DNA of 54,318 nt from Bigelowiella natans CCMP2755 (Eukaryota; Cercozoa; Chlorarachniophyceae), in NCBI GenBank assembly GCA_000320545.1, contig ADNK01002560.1, positions 1 to 54,318 on the forward strand, in the 5' to 3' direction. The position numbers were made by a program, and so were the translations under genes. Shown one piece after another: positions 23,683 through 36,200 of this stretch (positions are counted from its first letter, which is position 1; every line of letters begins with the position of its first letter). The notes under the pieces are model-generated. The model was given only the letters and a program-made list of their open reading frames with translations. It had not been told where the DNA came from and did no database searches.

Positions 23683-24446
23683 GAATGATCCTAGAAGGCA
23701 ACAAGTCGCGTTCATTTCTACCAAACCTCGAAGTATGAATGCGTTGATGTAGAGTTTCAAGGAGCGCACTCGTGCCTTAATGTATACAGTAAAATAGTAA
23801 CAGCTTTGCGCACCTTATGACTACTGGAGAGTCGATATCGTGCACATTCAACACCTAACACCTGCTGTGAGTTGCAAATACATGGATACATTACCGATCA
23901 ATACTGCTCATTGTAACAACGTACCAGCGCTGCGGCGCACGCAATTATGCAAGGTACACTATATACGTGTCTATTAGTAAGCACGTACAGTATGCACGAT
24001 ACAATACATATTTGAACGCAGCTGTTGTAAGCTGCGCTTGCATGTCTCTATGTGATCGCTGCTGCTAGGCACTGCCACCAGTTACATAGATTTCTTGACA
24101 GCGCAACGCAATCACATCAAATATGTGCCGGTGTATGTCACGTGCTCGTCTAGCTAGCCAGTTGTACAAGTTGTCCTATAGCATGAACCCTATACTTACC
24201 CTATGCTTGACAATGTAAATGGGCAATGACTGCAGTCATGCTAACTAATACACCATCCAGCGCAGTAGTGCTTGTACATAGCCCAAAACAGACATATAGA
24301 CAAACAGCCTACTAATAAGTCTACGGGCTTATTAAGTCATAGACGGTTGGTTATATAGCATACTACATTACATACTTCTGTACGGAGCTGTATATTTAGA
24401 GATATATTGTGAATAACGTGTCATTGTGTACTGACTGAGATTTCTA
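23683..24446. other. Convergent intergenic spacer, CATG/TGCA-rich
   Basis: Separates the 3' ends of RTF2 and the fructosamine kinase. No gene is seen. The sequence is dense in short words such as CATG, TGCA, GCGC and CTAGCTAG (for example at 24150-24175), a texture shared with other spacers in this window. Confidence 0.6.
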
Positions 24447-25112
24447 TCAATCTAGAAGTGCCTCAAGGAGAGAGTATGCATCATAGTAATATCCTCCTCC
24501 AAACAAGTTGTAATGATTGAGCTTATGATAGGCCTCATACAGTATTGCCCGCTTACGGAAACCTGGGTCCTCAGGAATGAGGGAGCGGTATCTAAGATGT
24601 AGATATGTCTAATGAATGTTGAGAAAATGGATATACATAATTATATGTCATGACTAAAAATCAAACTCTATTGCAAGTTGAAAAATGCATATACATAAAT
24701 TCTCCATCTAACGAATTTGGCCATCTATTCCTCTTTGACACTCTTCTATTTCTCACCCTTTCCAGAATTCGCTTCCGAACGACGCGCACCATGACATTCC
24801 TATAATTTGAGAATATCGATGGTATATCTTCGATCAGCACACGTAATAAATAATGCTACTCTTCTACCTCTGCTCTGTTTCAAAATTAAACATATCTTTT
24901 ATTAAAGTATAAATGCATCTATTTTTGGGGAAAATGTATGAGTCAAAGTGAATTGGTATAGATTCTTTGTATCATTGCTACCATCAACATCATCTGCATC
25001 ATATACTATCATCATCAACATCATCATCATATCTGGTCTTATTCAGCACCCCACTCCGCCTCGTGATGCCCATAATAAACCTAGATGTTGGTCGTTTTAA
25101 TATCAACATCAC

Positions 25113-25163
<51 letters not shown>

Positions 25164-25166
25164 GTG

Positions 25167-25208
<42 letters not shown>

Positions 25209-25612
25209 AAAAATAGTGTTGATGAGTCTCACTACTAGTTGCACATACAGCTGGGTCAAAGATGGCCATCTGGCCATCTTTCGTCGAAGCGTAGTTCCCG
25301 CTCCACAAGTCGCCGTGCAGAGTGCTTTCAAGCCAATTTACACGGTATTGCCGTCATGGTAAACATCAGTAGTTCATGAATAAGGGGAATAGGGGTCGGG
25401 ACCAATTGCGTATCGATCAGTATTGCACAATGGTATGAGTTTTGATTACCTCGGTTTTACTTCAATATCCTTAAACAGCGACTTCAGCCCGTCGGTCTCC
25501 TTCTCAACTTGCCTTTTTGATTTCAACGTTGACTATTCTCATTTTCTTCCCGACAAACGACAGCAAAAATTGCAAATGCAACGCAATACATCAAATAAAC
25601 ACACTAAACACA

Positions 25613-25668
<56 letters not shown>

Positions 25669-26340
25669 TTGAAGATAAGATTCATAAGGCCTATATGGCC
25701 AGACTTACTCCCAGAGGTCTCGTAGCTTTTTATCACGGGAAAGTTTCACCTATCATGATATATGTTGTACTCTTGATTGAATGTTTGTGCGTGTACTGTG
25801 TTTGATCGACATACAAGTGAAGGCATGATGTCATCATACCTGATGACCGATACGCCTTACACGGAAGAACTCAGCCCAATCGTCCATCCATCCATTCGGC
25901 TGGTTGAGAGATGTGTATGTATTGTATATTGCTTATTGCGCTTTGTGCGTGTATTGTGTGCGTACAACACATAACCATATGTAAAGTTGGAAAACATATC
26001 CATCATGACTCTCTGTGTTGTCTTTGTTTTGAGTTTTCTGCGACACACAATGACCTGGGGGGTTGCGCCAATCGTATTATCGAGTGGAAAGCCAAACATA
26101 CCCTCCTTAGCTTCCTATTTTTAAATGAGAATTTATGATCGAGAGATGTGGAAAGGATACAGGGGAGAAAAATAAATCGTATAAATATACGCATACGTAT
26201 TTATGTAAACCGCTAACGTTAATGTACAACCTTCACGGTGGGGGTCGCGAGGTGTAGCTTAGCCATATCTACACCGAAATCGTACATGCTGGAGCGCCTG
26301 ATAAATGTTTGTATTGGTATCATGTGTTTATTGTGTGTTT

Positions 26341-26375
<35 letters not shown>

Positions 26376-27455
26376 ATAAATGAGTGTATATGCTTTGATT
26401 ACCCGCCCATTTGGAGAGACTCCATGATGATGTATGAGCCATCTCGACCTTAAATTATATATTTTCCTTTAAACTCAAAGGTGATCAGAGAAAGACATGT
26501 GGGAAAAACGTCGTTGATTGTAGTGTGAGAGGCAGCCTTGCTCGCAACTGACCGTCCGTCCTATCTCCATAGTGGTACACCTAATCATCCAGTGTTCAAT
26601 TAGAAACATCGTGGTATTGAAGCAGTGTTGAAGGACGAAGAATTTAGATGGGAATTGTAAGAAATATATGTCTAACGAGCCACCACCACCGCCATGTTTC
26701 CATAGTGTCAGCAATGAGCATTACTCAGAGCCAACTAATTTGTACTGATACCTTTGGAATCCGCACAGTGCTTGTGTCGTACAGCGCACGTAGTCCGATG
26801 GCCTGAATGATGCAGTAGCAGAAGAAAAAGATTATATCATATTTTAAAGTGCGCTTTCCCAAAAATAGCGTTTGAGGTGATTGTTGTAAGCGATGACCTC
26901 TCCTTTGAACATGCTCTCCGCCGGTTTTGGTGCTTGCTTCACAAAGAACTGTTCGCCTGATTTGGCCTGCAACTTCCCTGTGGTAGCCCAGCCGCTCCCG
27001 CTCGCAGCGGCTCCCGATCTGAGCATAAACAGATTTAATTATAGCACTTCTACTTCACTCCCTCTTAGAAACTCTGCTATGATGCATGCGCACCCGATGA
27101 TCTCGAACCCATTATCTGTGAGCCACTTGACTGCCGGATCCCCCCCCCCCACAGCACCTCCGCCTCCCATCATAACCCCAGCTCTAGTCTGTTTATCATT
27201 ATAGACAACATCATAGAAATGGTATCAGCATACAATAGATCAATGTAGAGGGGTGGTGACCTTTCTGTTGTGCTTGAAGGTCCCCGTCTTTCTTACCATT
27301 GCCATCCAAACGGCAGCCCTACTCGATCCCCTGGGAATCTTCACATCTGCAGCCGCTCGTATTATGCGCGGCTGGACTGCATTCGTGAGAAAGGCGCAAA
27401 GAAGAGATCCGAGGAGGAGGAGAAAGAGGCGACGTGGATACCACGTGATCGCCAT
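24447..27455 (-). CDS. FN3K: Fructosamine-3-kinase / ketosamine kinase homologue with targeting leader
   Basis: FN3K-family kinases phosphorylate sugar adducts on lysines, which triggers their removal (protein deglycation). The ATG at 27455 begins a hydrophobic signal (RRLFLLLLGSLLCAFLTNA) followed by an Arg/Ala/Ser-rich segment. Catalytic exons follow: AVKWLTDNGFEIIG; SGWATTGKLQAKSGEQFFVK (ATP-binding Lys) and MFKGEVIAYNNHL (helix-C Glu); AIGLRALYDTSTVRIPK; FGVDMAKLHLATPTVK; KEGMFGFPLDNTIGATPQ; PNGWMDDWAEFFR; LRDLWE; LKSLFKDIEVKP; LHGDLWSGNYASTKDGQMAI (catalytic Asp) with FDPA; VYYGHHEAEW; GMSWCASFGSEFWKG; and YRSLIPEDPGFRKRAILYEA through the stop at 24447. All catalytic motifs are present, so the enzyme looks active. 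Plant FN3K is plastid-targeted; the two-part leader here would fit a complex plastid, which is inference. It shares a 257-base divergent promoter region with the coiled-coil gene. Confidence 0.93.
25111..25204. repeat. Compound (CT)n(GT)n microsatellite
   Basis: A CT run passes through CTTT units into a GT run, within the intron separating the FDPA and VYYGHHEAEW exons of the fructosamine kinase gene. A second compound tract, (AC)n(GA)n, lies at about 25608-25665. Confidence 0.95.
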
Positions 27456-27712
27456 TACTCGGAGGGAGATGGGGATTGCTTGGAAGGGATTTCATTCTAG
27501 TCATATAGAATAATTTTTAATGTCGCAATACCTAAATGTCCTTCTACTTAGTTACAGAGGGATTTGCACTATATTTGATGCAAAAAAGAGACTGCGACAA
27601 GACCTAAATACCCAACACGAAGAGAATTCGCCAGAGATATTTTCCTCCTGGCCCCCACGTGCAGTGTTCGTAACATACTCATACATCAGAGTAGCCATCA
27701 CCGTTAGTCATC
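27456..27712. promoter_or_regulatory. Bidirectional promoter region
   Basis: Only 257 bases separate the divergent start codons of the fructosamine kinase and the coiled-coil gene, so both promoters and 5' leaders must share this interval. No CATG-type spacer texture or microsatellite is present, in contrast to gene 3' spacers. Confidence 0.6.
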
Positions 27713-28813
27713 ATGACTGATTCTGGGGACGGAGGGGGTGGGATATCCGTCACAACTACAAGAGAACAACTGCAGGTGACGTTAGGAGAAGGTGGGGAGA
27801 GGTGAGGGGAGAGTGTTGAGCTTGACTGATGCTCTACCCATTGCAACGTCGTCATCATATATCTAGTTGGAGCTGGAGGCTGCTTTGCTGGAAATACGCA
27901 CCTTAAAAGCACTGAATAAGGCGGCGAAGAACAAAGCATCCTTGTAACTTACACTAATGCCAACGATGCAACGAGCTTCAATATGTGCTGAAGACAACAC
28001 ACACACACACACACATGCACACATGTGACAGGCTAGAGCGGGAGATGAAACGTATGACAAACCCACAAGGTAGTAAACAATTCCACCCTTCCTATCAAGT
28101 ATTGGGTTGATAATTAACTCAGAGTTTCTATCGTCGTCATAATGATGGGCTGATGAAAAGAGTTTTCGCTGTCGTTATTATTCTCATCATTATTTGTCAT
28201 CATAAATCTAAATGGCCACCTTGTTTACCCCTCAACAACTCAACCACTGCTACTAAAGTAGCTGGAACTGCAATGAAGAATATCATCGATATGGAGAGGG
28301 TCGCTGTGGTACGCAAATAAATTCAATGGCTAAGTATATGTTAAATATTCCAATGCCATATATCTGCTGCTGCTGCTATTTCATGTCGTATTTTTTCTAG
28401 ATAACATTCGTCTATATTACTTCTTACTCCATTTCATTATCGTTCATGAAAGCACTATTTTCTGATGCATAGCAATGATCTGGCCAGGTACCCTTTCGCA
28501 CCAATCGTTTGGCCTTAGAAGCATTCTACAAGAATGTTAACCCAAAGAAGGTAGCAATGTAGTCACATCAACACCATTAATAACTACTCCTTAAATGGGA
28601 TATATGGTCATCACCAACCGATTTTCCTTTCACATCTTAGATTCGTGATATTGATGGCTTACTTCGGAAGTTCTCCGTGCAGAGCTTGAACATTGCTTTT
28701 AGGAAACGATACGGAGTCAACATGGTAGCAACGATAGGCAGTAAAATAGTCACAAAAAGATGGATTGCAAATAGTCACGAGAAGATAGATTGCAAGATTC
28801 AATCAAGTCACAC

Positions 28814-28852
<39 letters not shown>

Positions 28853-29829
28853 TGCTCAAAGAGGTTTGTCTTTTATGGACTTCGTTTGTCGCATCTTCTT
28901 TTGAAGGCGCCTTTGCTTTGTCTTGGGAAACGGCAGTCACAACCAACGCAAACAGGTGGCTGTTTGTGAGTCTTTAGTAAAAAATGCAAAAAGACTGGTG
29001 AATGATGATACGCACATGTATAAAACCTAGGGGAGGGGTATTGATTGGTAGTGACCCCAAACTAAACATGCAGGAACGAATAGTCACCATGAGGCAAAGA
29101 CTGCTGCGAGGAAAGGAAGGGCGATTGAAAGCGACGAAACTGCAGCAATAACTCCAGGCGAGGGGAGAGCAGTTGCTGGGAAAAAAGAACGAAGAGACAG
29201 CATCCTGTACTGCTAATTATGCGATGAAATAATGAACAATGGGGCGTTTTTGTAATGCTACAAAATGTTTGAATGGATAGGGAAATTCTCGGCCCGATGT
29301 CCCTTCCACCTGATCCACCCTCGCCCAAGCAAAATCCCTCCCCCCCACCCCCTCCTACCCAAGGCACCCAGCCTCAGCCAGTCGAAAGGTGAGTTACAAT
29401 CTTTATAAGGCGATCAGAGTAGTCTCCATTGATATGAATCTGCCATGTTTGTTAATGCTCTTGTCCGCTTTTGTTGCTTTTCTTTATTATGATTTCGCTA
29501 CTCTTAGAGAAGTAACCATTGCTCTGTCCCAGGTATCAACACTACACTGCAGCACGTACTGTATGATGATTCAGCATCGATATATTTAACAACCGAATGG
29601 AAGAAACCCTATCAACTTCCTCTTCTACAGCCCATCTTGCCATTATTATCGTCCTACTTGCAGTCATGAGTTGCGGCATATCGGTGTCGTATTACTCTCT
29701 AATCTGTCGCTGTTTCCTCCATCTTTCGACCATTCCTACTTGCAGTCATGAGTTGCGGCATATCGGTGTCGTATTACTCTCTAATCTGTCGCTGTTTCCT
29801 CCATCTTTCGACCATTCCTCTTCAACCGT

Positions 29830-29865
<36 letters not shown>

Positions 29866-30100
29866 CAGCGCTCACCAAGGGTTCTATACATTCCCAACCG
29901 ATTTGATGTTGAGCAGCGTCTAGAGAGTGTCACTGAAGCAAACTTTAAGCTCAAGGAAAATGTCAACTATTTGGAGCAAACAGTGGCTCTCCTGAATAGA
30001 GTAATTCATCCTTTGCATAATGCGTTGTTTTGTCGCAGAAGAAGAGTGATGCTTTATATCTTTTCATCCGTCACATGAAAGTGGCAATCAGTCGGCAAAC

Positions 30101-30140
<40 letters not shown>

Positions 30141-30350
30141 AAAATGCGGCGTGCTATTTCTTCTAACAAGAAGTTGTCTGTTGGAACACCATCAGGATCT
30201 TGATCTGAAGAAATCCGTTATACGCAATGTTATTGGCAAGATCGAGACAGGGGTCATGCGCTTGGCCAGAATCCATTACAGCACAGAAACACACACACAC
30301 ACACACACACAAACATATACATCTATGTGTATATATTTTCGATATTTATA

Positions 30351-30397
<47 letters not shown>

Positions 30398-31989
30398 CCG
30401 TACATGCTGAGCAGGCTCTCCCATCAAGTAGCGTTGTTTCGAGAAAAGGAGATCGTAGTTATAGCTTAGGTGCTGGCTTTGGCAAGGAAGTCGCATCACC
30501 GCCCTCCCAGGGGGGAGGGGGTGATGAGAGCAGCTATGACTCTTCTTCTCGGGGTGGTATTGGGATAATACCCGCAGGCAAGCAAGGCGGCAAAAACAGC
30601 AAGCCTGAAGAAGAAGTCAAACACCGCACTAATAGAAACGAAAGCAGTAGTAGTAACCGGGAAAGTAGCATCGAGAAGACACTGGATAAGTTCGTCACGG
30701 TAGTCTACTTCGCCATCGCAGAAGAAAGATATTCTACTATTTGTTGGCACGTATTTTTCATGTGTAAGCTATGAAAGGAGGATGGAAGAGTAGTATTTGC
30801 GTTACCTTTGTTTGCCTTACACATATTCCTCTATAGATTATCAAGAATAAGCAGTGGGACAAGAGCAGCATTCTCCAACGTTTGGCAACTAGTAGCAACT
30901 CTGCTCCTCGTCATCAAGATACTGTAGATAGAAGCACAATCACGAGGCGTAAGTCTACAACGACCGTGACTTCGTCCTCTTCAACCTCTCGCAGGAGAAG
31001 GCTGTCCTTCCCTTCTAGTATTTCTTTAACGTCGCCACCATCATCGTCGTCATCGTCATCATCCCGGTCCCCTTTGTCAATACCATTCTTTGTGGGAGGG
31101 GGTAGGGAAAAACACAATCTGCACGCCAAGGATACGAGTGAAATAGTTGAGAAGATGGAGGTACTTGTCACTGCACCCTGAGTAGTTATCAGCATCAACA
31201 TTATCATCATCATTGGTGTTATCATTATCGCGATCATCCACATGATTCTCTCCTTACTCGTCGTAGGCTGTGGTCATGGAGGCTGTAACGGAGAACTGTG
31301 CTTTTAGGGAGGCTCTCCAGAAGGTATCAACTTACCGTGCTCATTATATTAATTGCAATGAAAGGGAGAGGTGAGGAGATCGGGAGCTGTGATACTTCTA
31401 AGCAGTAGCAACAGGAGGAGGAGGAGGAGGAGGAGGAAGAGGAGTAGCATGAGAATGAGAAAATGGCCATGAGACGCGCATTTCTACATCCATTTATAAT
31501 TTTCCATTCTAGCTCTGACCCATCATCCTCAATTAAAAACCAGTTTAATTATAATGAAGTTTTAATAGTTGATCACACGATATTTGTATACCATGCACGA
31601 GAATCGTTTTCTGAGCAGCAACACGGGTGTTTATCATCATAATACAGGTTGCTGAGGAGGTGGACAGAATGAGCTTTCGCTTCAATATATTAGAGGTTAC
31701 AACACCTTTCCAACCCACAAACAACTCCAATCTATGAAGGCGGCTACGAAGCCCTGTATACTTACTCTGAAAACTATTATTGTGAAGCAAAGAACTTGCT
31801 TTGCTAGAATGACTATGATTGATGTCGTTAATATTATGATTTCTTTTTGATCTGCTGCATACAGGAGGAGAACAACGAATTCCGATCGAAATTAGGCCTC
31901 CCCCAACGTCCCAAAACGACAGGATTTATAGAAAATTTGGAAGAAAAGATTGATGCTACATCGAAGGATAACATGGATATGACTAAAAA

Positions 31990-32020
<31 letters not shown>

Positions 32021-32854
32021 TCATCAGTCAGTAGTGATAATAGCGCCAGCCACTCAACTCTCCACACTAGCAACGGTGAGGGCAAAAACTACATGTCATT
32101 CAATCCCAGAGCACCAGTAGCGAGCACGTCCTTCCAGCCGCAGGGCGATGCGGAAGCAAGTAACGAACGAGAGAGGGAGATAGGAGAACAAAAAGGGAAA
32201 CGTAGCGACGGCGACGAAAACTTGGATGAGGAGCTAGACAAGCTCGTTGCCTCTGCAAGTAGCGAGCGACGCCGAAGACGCCATAGCAGCATTCCCAATT
32301 TAAATAATAAGGAGGTAATGGCAAACGTGAAGAGGGAGTGTGATGATGATGTCGATGATGGCATCGCTGATAATATCGGGAAAGTAGTACCACTGCCCGT
32401 AGTTCCGCCCTTAATAGCACCACCTGAAGAGGTTCATTGTCATGACAAGGAAGACAACGACGTTGGCAAATCCCCATCATCTCAACAAAATACCGCTTCA
32501 CAGAACAAAACCAAAAAGGAACGACGGAAGCAAAAGCGGAAAAAGAAAATCGCAACGAAGAAAATGATAGCAACCAGTGATATCACTCCAGAATCAGAGA
32601 ATAAGCAAAAGCAGATGAAAACTTCAGTTGGTGCAGAAACGAAGGATGCAAATCAAGTCTTACCGAATGAAGAAAAACAGCTGCAGCAAGGGGGGGTGGA
32701 GAAAAATGATGAAGATAACAATGTCGAATCTCCACGTACAGGTAGAGACAAATCATCTTTTGAGGAACCTATTGCCGTTGTGACCAGTGAAAAGCTATCG
32801 GGAGAAGATAATGACAGCTCCGTAACGCAATTGGAGAAAAAAAATATTTCATAG
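27713..32854 (+). CDS. Large coiled-coil protein with basic, disordered C-terminus
   Basis: I do not recognise the family. The ATG at 27713 gives MTDSGDGGGGISVTTTREQL, followed by coiled-coil exons: LELEAALLEIRTLKALNKAA; VAGTAMKNIIDMERVAV; VPFRTNRLALEAFYKNVNPK joined to IRDIDGLLRKFSVQSLNIAF; a Pro-rich exon (SLPPDPPSPKQNPSPPPPP); FDVEQRLESVTEANFKLKEN; KKSDALYLFIRHMKVAISRQ; LDLKKSVIRNVIGKIETGVM; AVVMEAVTENCAFREALQK; VAEEVDRMSFRFNILE. The final exon from 31865 begins EENNEFRSKLGLPQRPKTTG, then runs into Lys-rich low-complexity sequence with KKKKKRKKKKKK and ends at 32854. The E-x-x-x-F-R-x-K-LGL ending of the coil and the FYKNVNPKK-type unit resemble stretches of centrosomal/basal-body coiled-coil proteins such as CEP290; a cytoskeletal role is therefore inference. 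There is no signal peptide. Some exons between 29000 and 30900 are uncertain. Confidence 0.58.
29656..29819. repeat. Perfect 82-bp tandem duplication
   Basis: Bases 29656-29737 are repeated exactly at 29738-29819. The unit starts ACTTGCAGTCATGAG and so contains a possible splice acceptor (TTGCAG). It lies in an intron or uncertain exon of the coiled-coil gene, just upstream of an (AAC)n run. Zero mismatches imply a recent event. Confidence 0.95.
30096..30395. repeat. Cluster of (AT)n and (AC)n runs
   Basis: AT runs at about 30100-30137 and 30346-30395 and an AC run at about 30289-30311 flank the exon with LDLKKSVIRNVIGKIETGVM in the coiled-coil gene. Confidence 0.93.
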
Positions 32855-33259
32855 AAGATGAGCAGGTTACTTGTGCATTATCACATGTTGTGCTCAATGT
32901 CATGGACTTGGTATCATACCGCTAGACTGTATGGCCATGTACATATTGCAAGCATGGTCATTCTAGCATTTTGGACCACAAGGTGCAAGAATTTGTCTGA
33001 GCCACGATGATTGTGTCAGAAAATAATGTCAACTACTTAAATGTCTAGATGTGCACATCTAGAAATGCAGCATCGCGCTATTGTTTGCAGCAACGTGCTG
33101 AAGAATTGTCGTGGCATGCACTGTCTCAATGCATGCGACAGTGAACATTGAAAGTGCACACGCTACATACACCGGCAATGTCATGTAAAATGTGTACGTG
33201 TGTCATGTAAAATGTGTACGTGTTACGCGCTCTACATGTTGGAACTTCACTTCAATTGG
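32855..33259. other. Convergent intergenic spacer, CATG/TGCA-rich
   Basis: Lies between the 3' ends of the coiled-coil and ZIP4-like genes. It contains dense CATG, TGCA and TCTAGA words and a perfect 22-bp tandem duplication (33179-33222). No gene is seen. Confidence 0.6.
33179..33222. repeat. Perfect 22-bp tandem duplication
   Basis: Bases 33179-33200 (beginning TGTCATGTAAAATG) are repeated exactly at 33201-33222 in the spacer downstream of the ZIP4-like gene. Confidence 0.95.
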
Positions 33260-36200
33260 CTATTGCGCACACCCAGACAATTTGTGACCGGAAGTTGTAG
33301 TCCTTTGAGCATTCATTTCATTCAACAGATATTGATACGAAGCTTCAAACTCTTTTTCATGTGGAAATTCAGCAAAAAGAAGTTTTGAAAACTGCAATGC
33401 CTTGCTCATTAAAGACTCAGCTGCTTCTAGGTTTCTTTGTCTATGAAAAACGACTCCCTCGTTCCATAGCCAAGTTACTAACCATTTCGCATGCATTTTG
33501 GGATACGATCTTATCTGAATTTCAGGTTTCGACAACATGACATTCACAGTCTCACAGAACGAGATTATGTCTTTTAACTTCAAGCAAAGTTGAAATATTT
33601 CGCTTACACTTTGAGCAAAATTGTCCCAGTCTTTTATTGTTGATTTGTATTTTTCATGGAAGCTCTTCTTCAATGCAACAAGTGCCACTCCTCTACGTTC
33701 AAATTCAGGTTGCAAAGCTAAATGGCCCATCATCTCTAAAATCTTGATGCCCTTCTGGCCAAGCTTATTAGATGCTTCCGAGATTAAATTCCCAAGGTTG
33801 GTATCGTTATTTTGTTGGAAAAGCAAACAAGTAAACCTCAAAACAAGACATAGAGGGTAAGCTTCATCATTAGGTAGACCCGAACATTTTTCTAACATGA
33901 CCAGGCACTTTTTTATAGATTCTTCCACGCCCCTTGCGACAATTTCTCTCTCTGATACATCCTTAATTTTCCCTGAAAACACATCTTAAGAAGCTATTTC
34001 TCTGAAATAATTAATTGCATACGTACAGCATCGCTCAATTCCTGCTGTGGCCTGACGCAACAATTCATAGGAACAAGCAAAGGTTTCAAGATAGATCTTT
34101 GATATGTTCATCGAAACTCTAGTCTGTCTATAAATCTCACGAACTTGCAAAATCATGCACATCTTCACATGCTTGAGTTCCGAATCATGTTCTTTATGAA
34201 TTTTCTGAAACAACGAAGCTGCATGACTCATTAATTTCATTGACTCTTCGTAGAATTCATGCTCTCCAGCATATTTTCCGAGATCCCTGAAGGTATTATT
34301 GAATTTTGATTTATCAAATGGCCAAACTGCTAAAATGAAAAGTATAAAGTAGAATAACTCAGTAAAAATCTAATTTATAAGCACCACGCTTGATGAGCCA
34401 AGTGTAGAATTTCATCCGTTAGACTGCACGAAACTTCAAGTTCTTGTCGCCCATTTGTTAACAAATAGAATTTTAAAGTTTCCACATGTTGTTCAGCTCG
34501 CTTAAGCATCTCCTCCTTCTGGTCAGTAGTGGCTAACAGATCGTTGTCCTTAGATTTGCCTGCACAGTTTCTAATTTTCTGTGAGAGTATGTCAATGATA
34601 TTCCGAAGTATTAAATGTATTTTCACAGATTCTCCCTTCATTTCCGCTTTGACATCCTTAAGTTTTGAGTTTTGTTCCCTGTTCAGGAGCTCTTCTAATG
34701 CGACCAAAATGATAGATGCATCTCGCCTACTAAAAACGGTGTATTAATGAAGGTTTTAATTAGTATCAAAGGTGCACTCACTTTTGCATCGCTTCTTCTG
34801 CGATCACGGAGAAATCTTCATCTGTGAATTCATTGTTTTGATCTGAGAGTTCTTTTAGAATTTCTTCTTTATCTTCTCCAGAAAAAACTAAGGATCGAAG
34901 ATGATGAAGAGCTGTATCTCTACTACGATGAAGTATTTTGGCTTTTGAAGTCATTTCCTTTGCTTCAAGATATCTTTGTTGAATGAAGCAAATATGGGAC
35001 TGAGCAAGCAAGCTTTCTGATTCGTTTTTCGGATCTCCATATGAATGTGCAATTTGTTCACAGAGATGCAACCAAGCAGCGCTATCCTCAAATTTCTGTG
35101 CCTCGTAAAGTCGGATGGCAACATTCCTTAGAGAATAGTAAAACTATTTAGAAATAAACTATGATTTAGAACTGGATATACCATGCTTGCTGTGATATAT
35201 CTGAAACATCCTGACAAGATAGATGTAAATTTGGGCTGCTCCTAGTCTTCTTCTTCAATACTGAAAAAGATCTGGTCATGCTTAATTATCAATAGGTGCG
35301 AAACTTACCATATTTGATCAATGATGCGGCTGCATCCAGCATTTGTTGATGAATAAGAAAGTAAAATTTTTGGACATACACCGTAGAATCCTCTGGAAAT
35401 CGTTCAATTAGCTGTTAAAATAAAATATTAGAGACAAAATAATGGAGGGTAATGAGAGTACCTTGTTGTAAAATTCCTTGGCAAGAGCTGGTGAGCATTC
35501 TGTTGCTGCTTCACATGCCGCAAGACACATTTTCACAGAGCATTCATTATGGCCAACTACCTCTTTCAGACACCTCTTAAGTTCTGTGTTCCTCTGAGAT
35601 ATAACATTCTCAAATCTTTGTTGTTCACTTAAACTGAAAATAACCTTCAACCCTGCAAGCATTTTGATTTTCAAGAATAGAAAGTCTGGGTCATTTGCGA
35701 CTTCCTAAAGTAGTTGGGGGATCTAATCTTGAAAGTTTGTGAGTTTGCTACATTGTTGAACCTTGAATCTTGATGCAAGCTCGAGAGCACTCAATCCATG
35801 AGAGAATTTTCCCTCAGATACATGACAAGCAGCAATAACTTTTATGATACGAATACTTTTTTCTTCTGCCTTTAGGTTCTTTGATTCATGTTGAAGAGCT
35901 TCAAAACTTAGCTTCAACCATTTAACCGCTTTGTTCCATTCATTTTGCTTATACAGTCGTACTCCAATATTGTAAAGTACCATGCTATAACTATATCCCT
36001 AATGATGTAGATCTCATGCAACATGAAACACTTATTTTGGGTTAAGCAAAAGGACCTCTTCGGGTAAAACGCTTAAGAACTCCTTTACATTGGTTTCAGC
36101 AATTCGATATGCATGCTCGTACTCCTAGCAGAGAAGATGATATGTTAGCTGAAAACCGACTTGTATTCATCTACCTTCTTATCGATGTGCAGTTGAGAGT

